Below are positions 17,263 through 27,700 of a stretch of DNA of 64,000 nucleotides, piece after piece. The stretch is taken from contig NZ_FXEG02000001.1 in the NCBI RefSeq assembly GCF_900176255.2, forward strand, positions 1 through 64,000, given 5' to 3'. This stretch comes from Mycobacterium ahvazicum (lineage in GTDB: Bacteria; Actinomycetota; Actinomycetes; Mycobacteriales; Mycobacteriaceae). The position numbers and the translations under genes are program-made. Positions within the stretch are counted from its first letter, which is position 1; every line of letters begins with the position of its first letter. The notes under the pieces are model-generated. The model worked only from the letters and a program-made list of their open reading frames with translations, did no database searches and was not told the origin of the DNA.

Positions 17263-17679
17263 TTGAGTGTCAAACCAAGCGTCTTGTTCGTCTGTGTGCA
17301 CAACACCGGCCGCTCTCAAATGGCCTCCGGATTACTCACCCACCTCGCCGGCGATCGCATCGAGGTTCGCTCCGCCGGAACCGAACGCGCCCACACGATC
17401 AACCCCGGCGCCATCGCGGCGATGGCTGAACTAGGCATCGACATCGCCGGCGCAACCCCCCAACTCGTCACTCCCGAACTCGTGCGGACCAGCGACATCG
17501 TGATCACGATGGGCTGCGGTGACCTCGGTCCCCACCTTCCCGGAATCGCTTACCGCGACTGGAAACTCGACGACCCAGCGGGTCAGCCTGCCGAAATCGT
17601 TCGCGCCATCCGCGACGCTATCGCTCAACACGTCCAAGCACTGATCGACGAACTGTTCCCCAGTGCCGACAATCCATGA
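17263..17679 (+). CDS. arsC: Arsenate reductase, LMW-PTPase fold
   Basis: A 138-residue protein with the phosphate-binding loop at the N-terminus, 'CVHNTGRSQMA' (CX5RS; nucleophile about Cys11). The wording is more typical of ArsC than of tyrosine phosphatases. The general-acid region is 'DWKLDDPAG'. These enzymes reduce arsenate to arsenite, in actinobacteria with mycothiol/mycoredoxin or thioredoxin. The TTG start at 17263 has AGGAG about nine bases upstream. There is no ArsR, Acr3 or ArsB gene beside it, so it is an isolated copy here. Confidence 0.82.
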   Translation: MSVKPSVLFVCVHNTGRSQMASGLLTHLAGDRIEVRSAGTERAHTINPGAIAAMAELGIDIAGATPQLVTPELVRTSDIVITMGCGDLGPHLPGIAYRDWKLDDPAGQPAEIVRAIRDAIAQHVQALIDELFPSADNP

Positions 17680-17839
17680 AGACCGCCCGTCACGAATGTA
17701 ACTGCTGGCCAACAGATCTGGAACGGTGACGCGGCTGGCGACGCGGTGGGCACAAACGCCAACGCCGCCCGTGCTGGTGGATTCGCTAGCATCATCCTCA
17801 TCGCCGACACACGGCAGCGGTGAGGGGGAGGGATCGGCC

Positions 17840-19108
17840 TTGAAGTTTGCCCTGGCATGTTACGGAACGCGTGGCGACATCGAGCCGTCTGCTGCCGTGG
17901 GCCGCGAGTTGCTGCGCAGGGGCCACGACGTTCTCATGGCCGTACCGCCGGAGCTGGTCGGTTTCGTTGAATCGGTGGGGATTACCGCGGTCCCGTACGG
18001 TCCCGAGGTGCGGGAATTCTACGATGACGAGTTCCTGCGCAACATGTGGCGAGACGTCTTCCGCACCCCGGTCAAGGCAATCCGCGGTGGCTGGGACCCG
18101 ATAATCCGATACTGGAACGTCGTCGGCAACACGCTGCTGTCGCTGGCTGACGGTGCGGACCTGCTGTCTACTGGCCTGAACTTCGAGCAGGCCGCCGCTA
18201 ATGTGGCTGAGCATTACGGCATCCCGCTGGCCGCGCTGCATCACTTCCCCATGCGGGCCAACGGTCAACTCGTCCCGTCCTTGCCCGCGCCGTTGTTCCG
18301 CATGGTGATGAAGACCATGGAGTGGCTGTTCTGGTGCTCGACCAAGAAAGTGGAGGGCGAGCAGCGTTCCCGCCTGGGCTTACCGAGGCCAACACGTCGG
18401 TATGAGCAGCGAATCGCTGAACGAAAACCATTGGAAATTCAGGCCTACGATGGCCTGTTGTTCACCGGATTGGCCGCCGAATGGGCGACGTGGGGCGACC
18501 GGCGCCCATTCGTGGGCGCCCTGACGATGGAGCTGACGACCGAAGCCGACGAAGACGTCGCATCGTGGATCACAACCGGAACGCCACCCGTATGCTTCGC
18601 ATTTGGTAGCATCCCGGTCGAATCGCCCGCCGCCACTGTCGAATTGATCAGTGCGGCGTGCGCTGAGTTGGGTGAGCGAGCGCTGATCTGTTTTGGGGGA
18701 ACCGATTTCGCCGGTGTCCTTCACCCCGCTCACGTCAAGTTGATCAGCGTGGCGAACTACGCGGCAATCTTCCCCGTGTGTCGCGCGGTCGTTCACCACG
18801 GGGGATCTGGCACGACGGCCGCAAGCGTGCGCGCGGGAGTTCCTACGCTGATCTTGTGGAGCTCGGCGGATCAGCCGTACTGGGGCGCTCAGATCAAACG
18901 GCTCAAAGTGGGCACCGCTCGGCGCTTTTCGGCGACCAGAGCCAGCTCCTTGGTCGCGGACCTGCGCCTCATTCTGACCCCGGCTTACGCCGCCCGCGCC
19001 CGAGAGCTTGCCGACCGGATGACGACGCCCCCCGAAAGCGCCGCTATGGCCGCCGACCTTTTCGAGGATGCCGTCCGCCGAAAAGCCTCAAACCAGTTGC
19101 AACCCTAG
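17840..19108 (+). CDS. GT1-family glycosyltransferase (GPL/UGT type)
   Basis: About 422 residues from the TTG at 17840, chosen because GGGGAGGGA lies upstream and the protein then begins 'MKFALACYGTRGDIEPS', the standard N-terminus of this family. The C-terminal donor site 'AVVHHGGSGTTAASVRAGVP' is intact. Relatives glycosylate glycopeptidolipids (the Gtf enzymes) and other lipids in mycobacteria using activated deoxysugars. Its closeness to an NRPS and a desaturase suggests it decorates that product, most simply on the threonine-like residue. Acceptor and sugar cannot be read directly. Confidence 0.8.
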   Translation: MKFALACYGTRGDIEPSAAVGRELLRRGHDVLMAVPPELVGFVESVGITAVPYGPEVREFYDDEFLRNMWRDVFRTPVKAIRGGWDPIIRYWNVVGNTLLSLADGADLLSTGLNFEQAAANVAEHYGIPLAALHHFPMRANGQLVPSLPAPLFRMVMKTMEWLFWCSTKKVEGEQRSRLGLPRPTRRYEQRIAERKPLEIQAYDGLLFTGLAAEWATWGDRRPFVGALTMELTTEADEDVASWITTGTPPVCFAFGSIPVESPAATVELISAACAELGERALICFGGTDFAGVLHPAHVKLISVANYAAIFPVCRAVVHHGGSGTTAASVRAGVPTLILWSSADQPYWGAQIKRLKVGTARRFSATRASSLVADLRLILTPAYAARARELADRMTTPPESAAMAADLFEDAVRRKASNQLQP

Positions 19109-19131
19109 ATGATCGACCGCCTGTTGCCTGG

Positions 19132-20064
19132 CTAGCCACCGATCGCGCGGCGCGCTCGGTACTCCGGTAGCGTTAAGTCTCGCCCCCAGGCGGTGGTGAT
19201 CGGAACGTTTCGGTCCAGATAGCCCGCTTCCGCCGCCCTCCAGGCCTTGACATACAGGTAGAACGGAATCGCCGCATGGATGTGATGGACGAGGTGATAG
19301 TTCTGATACAGCAGCAACAGACACATCACCCGCTCCCAACCGATCCGAACGCGGGTGGCGCGGAAGCGGTTTGTCTTTGTCGTGACGAGATCGTGGTGAG
19401 GCAGCCAGTCGAACCACCACGCAAGAATGCCCATGCCGATCCGCTGGGGGATGAAATAGACCAGCACCAGCTCCCGCCCATAGCCAAGAATGACCAGGGT
19501 GGTGATGAGGGTAAGCGACACAGCGACATTCACGGCGTATCCGAGCGTCTCCTTGCGCGGGCGCTGCCGCAGGCGTGCCAGATAAAACCAGCAATACCAG
19601 GCATCGATCGTCAACCAGCGCAACGGCAGCTGCCAACGCGGGCCGGCGATACTCCACGCGTCCGGGTCGTCCTGGGCACTTTCGTTGGTGTTGCGGTGGT
19701 GGGCCAGATGGATGTGCTTCAGCACCGGATATGTTCCGAACAACGAAACGAACGGCATCGACAAGCGACCGAAGAGCTGGTTGACCCAGTTTGGCCGCCC
19801 GACGACGTGGTGAATCGATTCGTGCAGCACGGTGAACATGGAAAACGTTACGAGACCCTGAACGACGACGGTGACCATCAACCACCACGGACTCACCCCA
19901 CGGAGAACCGCGGTCGTCGCCACACACCAGGCAACCAAGGACCCAAGCCAGAGCAACACGGTCGGCGTCGCAATGGTGGGCCGCGTGAATCTGGGCGGCG
20001 GGAAGCCTCGCGGGATCGTGGCCGATGTGTCCTTGTCGTTCAACGGTTTTGGGGCGGTAGGCAT
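19132..20064 (-). CDS. Membrane fatty acid desaturase / hydroxylase family protein
   Basis: About 310 residues from the ATG at 20064; a longer frame upstream lacks family character. Three histidine boxes are visible: HESIHH, HLAHH and YHLVHHIH, which bind the di-iron centre. At least four hydrophobic segments are present. The family introduces double bonds or hydroxyls into acyl chains or carotenoids. It converges with the glycosyltransferase gene (23-base gap). In this locus it may tailor the acyl group loaded by the starter condensation domain of the NRPS; that link is inference. Confidence 0.75.
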   Translation of the reverse strand: MPTAPKPLNDKDTSATIPRGFPPPRFTRPTIATPTVLLWLGSLVAWCVATTAVLRGVSPWWLMVTVVVQGLVTFSMFTVLHESIHHVVGRPNWVNQLFGRLSMPFVSLFGTYPVLKHIHLAHHRNTNESAQDDPDAWSIAGPRWQLPLRWLTIDAWYCWFYLARLRQRPRKETLGYAVNVAVSLTLITTLVILGYGRELVLVYFIPQRIGMGILAWWFDWLPHHDLVTTKTNRFRATRVRIGWERVMCLLLLYQNYHLVHHIHAAIPFYLYVKAWRAAEAGYLDRNVPITTAWGRDLTLPEYRARRAIGG

Positions 20065-20414
20065 TTCGGCTGTTGTCACGACGACCGCCAGCCGGAAACA
20101 GCACGCCGAGGCCCTGAGTCGAAAACCATGTGGCACCACCTTTTTCGACCGTGCTTGCAATAGTCGGTCAGTACCTACTTGTGCGGAAAACAACTCGGGC
20201 TCGGGCTGATCGGCTCGAACGGAAAATGGGTCACCCCATCTCCCCGCGTGATAATGCACTCGCTCACGCGGGAGGTGCGTTTTCAATCTTGGGTCGCAGA
20301 CCTCGCGTCTCCCTCCTGCCCTGGGAGGTGCGATGTCGCCGGATAATTCGCGGTTTAGTCGTCTAAAGGCGCTACTCGAGTCGAAGCTGTCGACATGACC
20401 AGGTTCTCGGCAGA
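20065..20414. other. Intergenic region between two minus-strand genes
   Basis: About 350 bases with no convincing gene. Several short frames exist on both strands without ribosome-binding sites. It should contain the desaturase promoter. I see no strong hairpin or repeat. Confidence 0.3.
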
Positions 20415-21185
20415 TCAGGCATGTTCAGCGACCTCCGATGCGGTGAGTTCAGGTTTCCACGTATGTGCGTACGTTTTTCCGCTTTTCAACACGGTTGTGA
20501 GTTCACCGTCCAGATCGGCTGATACCGATTTGACGCTGGACAGCCGGACGTGATCCATGACTTGCACCAGCGCGTTCACCCGGTAATGCGGTTCCAGCTG
20601 TGGACTTATCTTGGGGCTTAACGCGATTCGTATCATCTCGTGATACCGCATACCCAGCACGAAAGCCCGTTTGGACTCAGCGTTCACCATGAACGGCTCA
20701 TCGCCCTTGTCGAGGTTTCTGAGCATGAGAAGCGGTATATCGCTAACCCATAGCGGATCGGCGGGTTTGTCGCGATCCGTATGGGTGCCGATCGGATTTT
20801 TCGGATGTGTCCACGCGATCGTCCGGCCGGCGGCTATCAGGTCGAGTCGCAATGCTTGCCGCCACACTTCGCCATTGGCGGCGATTGCTTCGAAGAAGTT
20901 GTCTCGGTTCTGATACGCCACCCCGACGACCAAATAACGGTCAGAATGTATGGCGTGAAATGCACGTAACTCCGCTATCGCGCGGAAGAATTCCTCTTCG
21001 TCTAGAAGCAGATCGCTTGTGGCATAGTAGAACTGCTGCTTTGCCAGCATCGTCTCGGTGAATGGGCAGTGCGCTTTGCGGCCATCGCCCTCGACAAGGA
21101 AGTCGAGATATTTTTGTATTACCGGGACCCAGTCATCCGTGTGTTGGCTGAGTTCGGTGAATACATAGTCCGATCGTCGGTTCAT
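20415..21185 (-). CDS. Unknown protein adjacent to the NRPS
   Basis: A 256-residue protein starting at the ATG 21185, which has GGGAGGGG seven bases upstream; an ATG seven codons earlier is less well served. There is no signal peptide or membrane segment. Visible pieces are 'AHCPFTETMLAKQQFYYA' (about 37-54), a central 'TIAWTHPKNPIGTHTD', and 'RAFVLGMRYHEMIRIAL'. I do not recognise the family with confidence; it may be related to DUF6875-type proteins reported near peptide synthetase genes. It faces away from the NRPS across a 516-base gap and may share a regulatory region with it. Confidence 0.55.
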   Translation of the reverse strand: MNRRSDYVFTELSQHTDDWVPVIQKYLDFLVEGDGRKAHCPFTETMLAKQQFYYATSDLLLDEEEFFRAIAELRAFHAIHSDRYLVVGVAYQNRDNFFEAIAANGEVWRQALRLDLIAAGRTIAWTHPKNPIGTHTDRDKPADPLWVSDIPLLMLRNLDKGDEPFMVNAESKRAFVLGMRYHEMIRIALSPKISPQLEPHYRVNALVQVMDHVRLSSVKSVSADLDGELTTVLKSGKTYAHTWKPELTASEVAEHA

Positions 21186-21701
21186 TGACGCCCCTCCCAG
21201 CGGCACGACCCTACGCCGCGTACTACGGCGCCTGCGCTAACGTTGATCGCCCGAGACCAGCTGCGTCGCATACCGTGAATCCCCCGAATTCAATCCGAGC
21301 TTAGTCCGGGGCCGCGCCGTATGTTGGCGAATGAGCCGATACGCGGCGACGCGGTGGCTCCCGGTAAGGTGCCAAGCTCTCGGGCGATGCGGTGTCGTCG
21401 CCCACCCGGTCCCAATAAATTCGCTACTTCCGCTTCGACCAGCGGATCTGCAGGTCGGCGATCAGAAACGGGTATCCTGCGCCTAAGTCGGGTTCAAGGA
21501 ACGGTCATCGGCTTTCGCCCGGGTTTGAACCCGTGTCGGATGGTGTATCTGAATGCCAGTCGCGTGGGTGCCGCGACCACTTACGACAGAATGACCGGAC
21601 ATTCGGCCGAAGCTCTGCGCGACAGGCCGGCGGCGAGGCAGGATTTTGATCATCGGTCACTCGGGGTTTGGGGGCGAGTGGGTTAAGTCTTGGGGGAGTC
21701 G
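21186..21701. other. Divergent control region upstream of the NRPS
   Basis: About 516 bases between divergent genes. A 14-base perfect palindrome, CGGGTTTGAACCCG (21520-21533), is the only notable symmetry and could be an operator or a small hairpin. A plus-strand open frame at 21321-21686 has no ribosome-binding site or family features and I do not call it. GGGGGAG at 21692-21698 lies immediately before the NRPS start. Confidence 0.4.
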
Positions 21702-24700
21702 ATGGGACGTGATGGCCTCGCGCTGCCGCTGACCCGTGGACAACTAGACATCTGGCTCTCGCAGGAGTCGGGTGATGCCGGCACGGACTGGCAACTTGGT
21801 CTGTTGGTGAAGATCGACGGTGTGATAGACCGCGATCTGCTTGAGCGAGCGATCCGCCAGACGGTGGCGGAGGCCGAACCGAGCCGTGTCTCATTCTTCG
21901 AGATCGACGGCCGGGTGGCCCAAAAGCCGATCGAGGACCCGCATGTCGAGCTCGAATTCCATGATCTCCTCGGCGCCCCCGATCCGGTGGCGGAAGTTCG
22001 GCGGAGGGCTTCGGCCATCCAGCGCACGCCGATGGCGCTGAACGGACAACTACTCAAATTCGTCCTGTTCCAGACGCAGAGCGATGAATTCTATTTGTTC
22101 GGTTGCTGTCACCACATTGTTCTGGACGGTTTGGGCATGGCGCTGATGTCGCGTCGGGTGGCAACCGTCTACTCGGCGATGGCCACCGGAAAGCCTATTC
22201 CCCCAGCCTATTTCGGTTCGGCGCAGGATCTGGTTGATCTCGAGTCGGGATACGAAGCATCCAGCGACTATCTGGAAGACAAGGCTTACTGGGACAGGAA
22301 CATTCCCCCGGAGGGCGGGCAGGACTACCAGATCGGTCAAATTGACGCCGACCGCGATCCGTGTTCGCCGTCGGCGTCGGTTCAGTTCGATGCGACCGCC
22401 GTCGGCCGGATGCAAGAGCTGGCCAAAAAGCTGCGCATCCGCCGCTATTCGGTCATCACGGCGGCGTCCGCGCTCGTGGTGCACGCGTGGTCGGGCAGCG
22501 CTTCGGAGGTGGCGCTGGATTTTCCGGTCAGCCGGCGGGTGCGTCCCGAGTCGAAGACGCTGCCCGGGATGCTCGCCGGTGTGGTGCCGTTGGTCTTGCA
22601 GACGTCACCACAGACAACGGTCGCCGATTTTTGTCAGCACGTTGACGTCCAGATCCGGGAATTGTTGAAGCATCAGCGTTTTCCGGTGCACCAGCTCGAC
22701 GGTGAGGGCGGCCTTCACAGCCTCAGACAGCCGGCGAACAGGGTGGGCATCAATTTCATCCCGTCCCGATTGACCCTGGAGCTCGACGGCGCTCCGGCAA
22801 CCGCGACCTATACCGCCAACGGGCCCGCCGAGCACTTCGGCCTCTTCTTCATTGGGGCAAGCGACTTTCTGTCGCTCAGCACGGCGGGCCTCGGGCAGCC
22901 GTATTCGAGTTTCGACGTCGCCTACCTCGCAGCGCGTCTGGAGCAGGTGCTGATCGAGATGGCCGCCGATCCGCAGCGGCCGATCTCCGCGCTGGACATC
23001 CTCGACCGGGATGACAAGGACCGGCTCGACGAGTGGGCGCATCGCGCGGCGCTCACCCAGCCGGTGACCGCGACGGGGTCGATCCCGTTGGTGTTCGCCG
23101 AGCACGTGGCACGTAGCCCCGAGGCCGTAGCGGTGACCTACGACGGCCGCTCCATGACGTATCGGGAACTCGACGAAGCCGCGAACCGGATGGCGCATCT
23201 CCTGGCCGGTCAAGGAATTGGCCCGGGACAGTGTGTGGCCCTGCTGTTTCCCCGGTGTGCCGACGCGATCGTGGCGATGTTGGCGGTGCTCAAGAGCGGC
23301 GCGGCGTATCTGCCGGTCGACCCGGGGCATGCGTCGGCGCGGGTTGAGTTCATGCTTTCCGATGCCGCTCCGAGCGCGCTGATCACCACGGCCGAGCTGC
23401 GTTCGCGACTGCACGATTCCGACCTACTGGTCATCGACGCGCACGATCCCGCCACCGGGGCCCAGCCCGGCACCCCGCTTCCGACGCCCGCGCCCGAAAA
23501 CGTCGCGTACGTGATCTACACCTCCGGCACCAGCGGGACACCCAAAGGTGTGGCCATCACGCATCACAACGTCACGTGGCTGATCGAGGCGCTCGACGAG
23601 CGCCTGCCGCCGGGTGGGGTGTGGGCGCAGTGCTACTCCTCGGCCTTCGACCTGTCGGTGTGGGATATCTGGGGTGCGCTACTGCGGGGCAGGCGCTTGC
23701 TGGTGGTGCCCGAGTCGGTGGCAGGGTCCCCGGACGATCTGCACGCGTTGCTGGTCGCGGAGCGGGTCAGCGTGTTGGCTCAGATTCCGTCGTCAGTGGC
23801 GCTGCTGTCACCGGAGGGCCTGGAGTCGACGGCGTTGGTGGTGGGCGGAGAAGCCTGCCCGACCGACGTGGTAGATCGGTGGGCGGCACCCGGGCGGGTG
23901 ATGATCAATGCCTACGGTCCGACCGAGGCGACGGTGTGTGCGTCCATGAGTACGCCGCTGACGCCGGGTCAGGGTCTGGTGCCGATCGGGTCGCCGATAC
24001 CGGGGGCGGCGATGTTCGTGCTGGACAAGTGGTTGCAGCCGGTGCCGGCCGGGGTGGTCGGCGATCTTTACCTGGCCGGGCGCGGCGTCGGCCTCGGATA
24101 TGTGCGGCGCGCCGGGCTGACCGCGTCGCGGTTTGTGGCGTGTCCGTTCGGGCCGCCGGGGACGCGCATGTATCGCACCGGCGACCTGGTGTCCTGGGGC
24201 GCCGACGGGCAGCTGCGGCACCTGGGCCGCGCCGACGAGCAGGTCAAGATCCGCGGCTACCGCATCGAACTCGGTGAAATCCAGGTCGCCCTGGCCGCGC
24301 TCGACGGTGTGGACCAGGCGGCGGTGATCGCTCGCGAGGACCGCCCCGGCAACAAGCGGCTGGTGGGTTACATCACCGGCACCGCTGACCCGACCGAGAT
24401 TCGCACCACGCTGGCCGATCGGCTCCCGGCCTACATGGTGCCCGCCGCGGTTGTGGTGTTGCCCGCAATTCCGTTGACGCTCAACGGAAAACTCGACAAG
24501 CGCGCCTTGCCCGCACCCGAATTCACCGTCGGTGAGTACCGTGCCCCGGCCGACGCGATCGAGGGAATCTTGGCCGACATCTACGCCCAAGTCCTCGGAG
24601 TCGAGCGCGTCGGGGTCGACGACTCGTTCTTCGACCTCGGCGGCGACAGCATCATGTCGATGCAGGTGGTGGCCCGCGCACGCGCGGCCGGCGTGATGTG

Positions 24701-27700
24701 CCGTCCGCGTGACATTTTCGTCGAACAGACGGTAAGGCGACTTGCCCGGGTCGCGACGCTCGCCGACGGCGAGGCCCGCGTCATCGACGAGGGCGTCGGC
24801 CCGGTGATGGCCACCCCGATCATCCGCGCACTACAGAGCATCAACGGCCCGATCGACGAATTCAACCAGACCGTCGTGGTTTCCGCTCCGCCCGGGGTGA
24901 CGGACGCCGACGTGGTGGTGATGTTGCAAGCGCTGCTCGATCGGCATGCCACCTTGCGGCTGCGCATCGACGATGACGGCGCCGGCAACTGGTCGCTCGA
25001 GGCACCCGAAGCCGGGGCGGTCGATGCCAGGGCGTGCCTGCATACCGTCGATGTGCTGTCGGAAGAGGCGGTGGTGCGGGCACGCTCGTGGTTGAACCCG
25101 TCGGCGGGATTGATGCTGAGCGCGGTCTGGGCGACTGCCACCGGCCAGCTGGCATTGCTCATTCATCACCTGGCCGTGGACGGGGTTTCGTGGCGAATTC
25201 TGTTGGAGGACTTCAATATTGCCTGGGCGCAGCATCATGCTGGCCAGCCCGTAACATTGCCGTCCGGCGGGACCTCGTTTGCGCGGTGGTCGGCGCTGCT
25301 GGCCGGGCATGCGCACCGGGCCGAGGTAGCGGCGCAGGCGCAGGCGTGGCGACAGGCGACGGCGATACCGGCCGCGCTGCCGGCGGTGCGGCCTGCGGAT
25401 ACCTATCAGACCGCCGGCCAATTGTCGGACTCGCTGGACGTCGAGACAACCCGCCTGCTGCTGGGCGAGGTGCCGGCGGCGCTTCGCACCGGGATCGGCG
25501 ACATATTGCTGATCGCCTTCGGGCTGGCGTTCGCGGAGTTTCTCGGCAGCGGCGCGGATGCGCCGATCGGTATCGACGTCGAGGGCCACGGGCGTCACGA
25601 GGAGCTGTCGCCCGAGGTGGACCTGTCTCGCACGGTGGGCTGGTTCACCGCCGAATATCCGGTCGCGTTGACGGTCGGCGGCCTGCCGTGGGGGCAGGTG
25701 ACCGCGGGCACGGCCGCTCTTGGCGCGCTGGTCAAGGACGCCAAGGAGCAGCTGCGGGCCCTGCCCGACCCGCTGACCTACGGGCTGCTGCGCTACCTGA
25801 ACTCCGAGGTTGATCTCGGCGGGTGCGCGCCGGCTATCGGGTTCAACTACCTGGGCCGCCTCGGTGCCGGTGCCGGTGCCGACCTGCCCGGCGACCTGTG
25901 GCGGATCGACGGGGACAGTCTCTCGGTTGCGGCGGTGGCCGCGGCAGTGCCCCTGCCGCTTGCGCACACCGTGGAACTCAATGCCGGCACCGTAGACACC
26001 GAGGCTGGGCCGCACGTACAGGCGAACTGGACGTGGGCGCCCTCGGTGCTGGATGACGAGCAGGTCCGTCGGCTGAGCAGGTTGTGGTTCGAGGCCTTGG
26101 CCGGTATCTGCGCGTACGTCAAAGCCGGTGGGGGCGGGCTGACTCCGTCCGACGTCACCCCCGCTCGTCTCACCCAGCAGCAGCTCGACGAACTCTGCTC
26201 CCGCGGCGACGTCCAGGACGTGCTGCCCCTGACCCCCGTGCAGCAGGGCCTGCTATTCCACACCAGCTTCGCGGCGGATCTGGACGACCTGTACACCGTG
26301 CAGCTCGGCGTCACGGTCACCGGCAACCTCGATGCGGGCCGCCTGCGCGAGGCCGTACAGATGGTCGTTCACCGGCATCCGAATCTGTTGGCCCGATTTC
26401 GCGAAGACTTCGGTGAGCCGGTGCAGATTATCCCGGCCAACCCGGTTATGGGCTGGCAGGAAATTGAACTGGACCCCATTGACGGCCACGCCGATGAGCA
26501 GATTGAGCGACTGTGCGCGGCGGAACGAGCCGCGGTCTGCGACCTGGGGGACAAGCCGACGTTCCGGACGGCGTTGATCCGCACCGCGGCAGACCACTAC
26601 CGGTTGGTGCTCACCATTCACCACATCGTGGCCGATGGGTGGTCGCTGCCCGTCCTGATGCGAGAGGTGTTCGGCAGCTACTACGGCGCACGGCTGCCCG
26701 CGGCTCCGTCGTACCGCAGCTTTGTCACTTGGCTGTATGAACAGGACCGCGCTGTTGCACAACGGGTTTGGCGCGATGCGATGGCCGATTTCGAGATCCC
26801 GACACTGGTGGGTGCGCCCGGCCGAGCAGGACTCCGCGAGGTCGCCTCCTTCGAAGTGTCCGCCGAGACCACAGCGGCTCTGACCGAGCTGGCCCGTACG
26901 TGCCACACCACTGTGAACACGGTGCTGCAGGGCGCCTGGGCGCAGCTGCTGATGTGGCTGACCGGTCAGCACGATGTGGCGTTCGGCACCGCGGTCTCGG
27001 GTCGGCCGAGCGAGCTGAACAGCTCGGAATCCATTGTCGGACTGATGATCAACACGGTGCCGGTGCGCGCGACCAGTACCGCAAGGACCACTGTCGCCGA
27101 TCTGCTGGACCAGCTGCAACGCCTCCACAACGACACCCTCGAGTACGAGCACCTGGCGCTACCCGACATCCACCGCGCCACCGGACACGATCAGCTGTTC
27201 GACACGCTCATCGTGTACGAGAACTATCCGATCGACGCCGCCGCCCTGATGGGCGCCCATGACCTGTCGGTCACCGAGTTCGACAGCCGCGAATTCAATC
27301 ACTATCCGCTGTCGGTGGTGGCGACGCCGGGCCCGCTACTGAGTCTTCGCGTCGAATTCGACACGGACGTGTTCGACCGTGCGGCCATCGACACGCTGAT
27401 CGACCGGCTGCAGAAGGTGCTGACGGCGATGACCGCCGATCCCGCACGGCCGCTGTCGTCGATCGATCTGCTCGACCGGGTTGAGCACGACCGCCTCGGC
27501 GAGTGGGGCAACCGGGCGATGCTGGCCGAGCCAGAGTTGTCCGCTGTCTCGATTCCTGAACTGTTCGCCGCTCAGACGATCCGTGCCCCGGAGGCGGTGG
27601 CGATCAGCTATGGAGAGCGGTCGTGGACTTATCGCGAGGTAGATGAATCTTCTAATCGATTGGCGTACTTGCTAATTCAGCATGGCGCGGGCCCGGGTAC

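Noticed and set aside
19132..20286. Longer desaturase starting at 20286
   Set aside because: The extra 74 residues are Arg/Pro-rich without family similarity; the ATG at 20064 gives the normal length of about 310 residues.
21491..21560. tRNA-like 'GGGTTTGAACCC' T-arm
   Set aside because: It is only a short palindrome; no acceptor stem, D-arm or anticodon arm can be folded around it, so I do not call a tRNA or an att site.
21321..21686. Plus-strand 121-codon open frame before the NRPS
   Set aside because: No ribosome-binding site and no family-like segments; composition fits non-coding high-GC DNA. It occupies the divergent control region.
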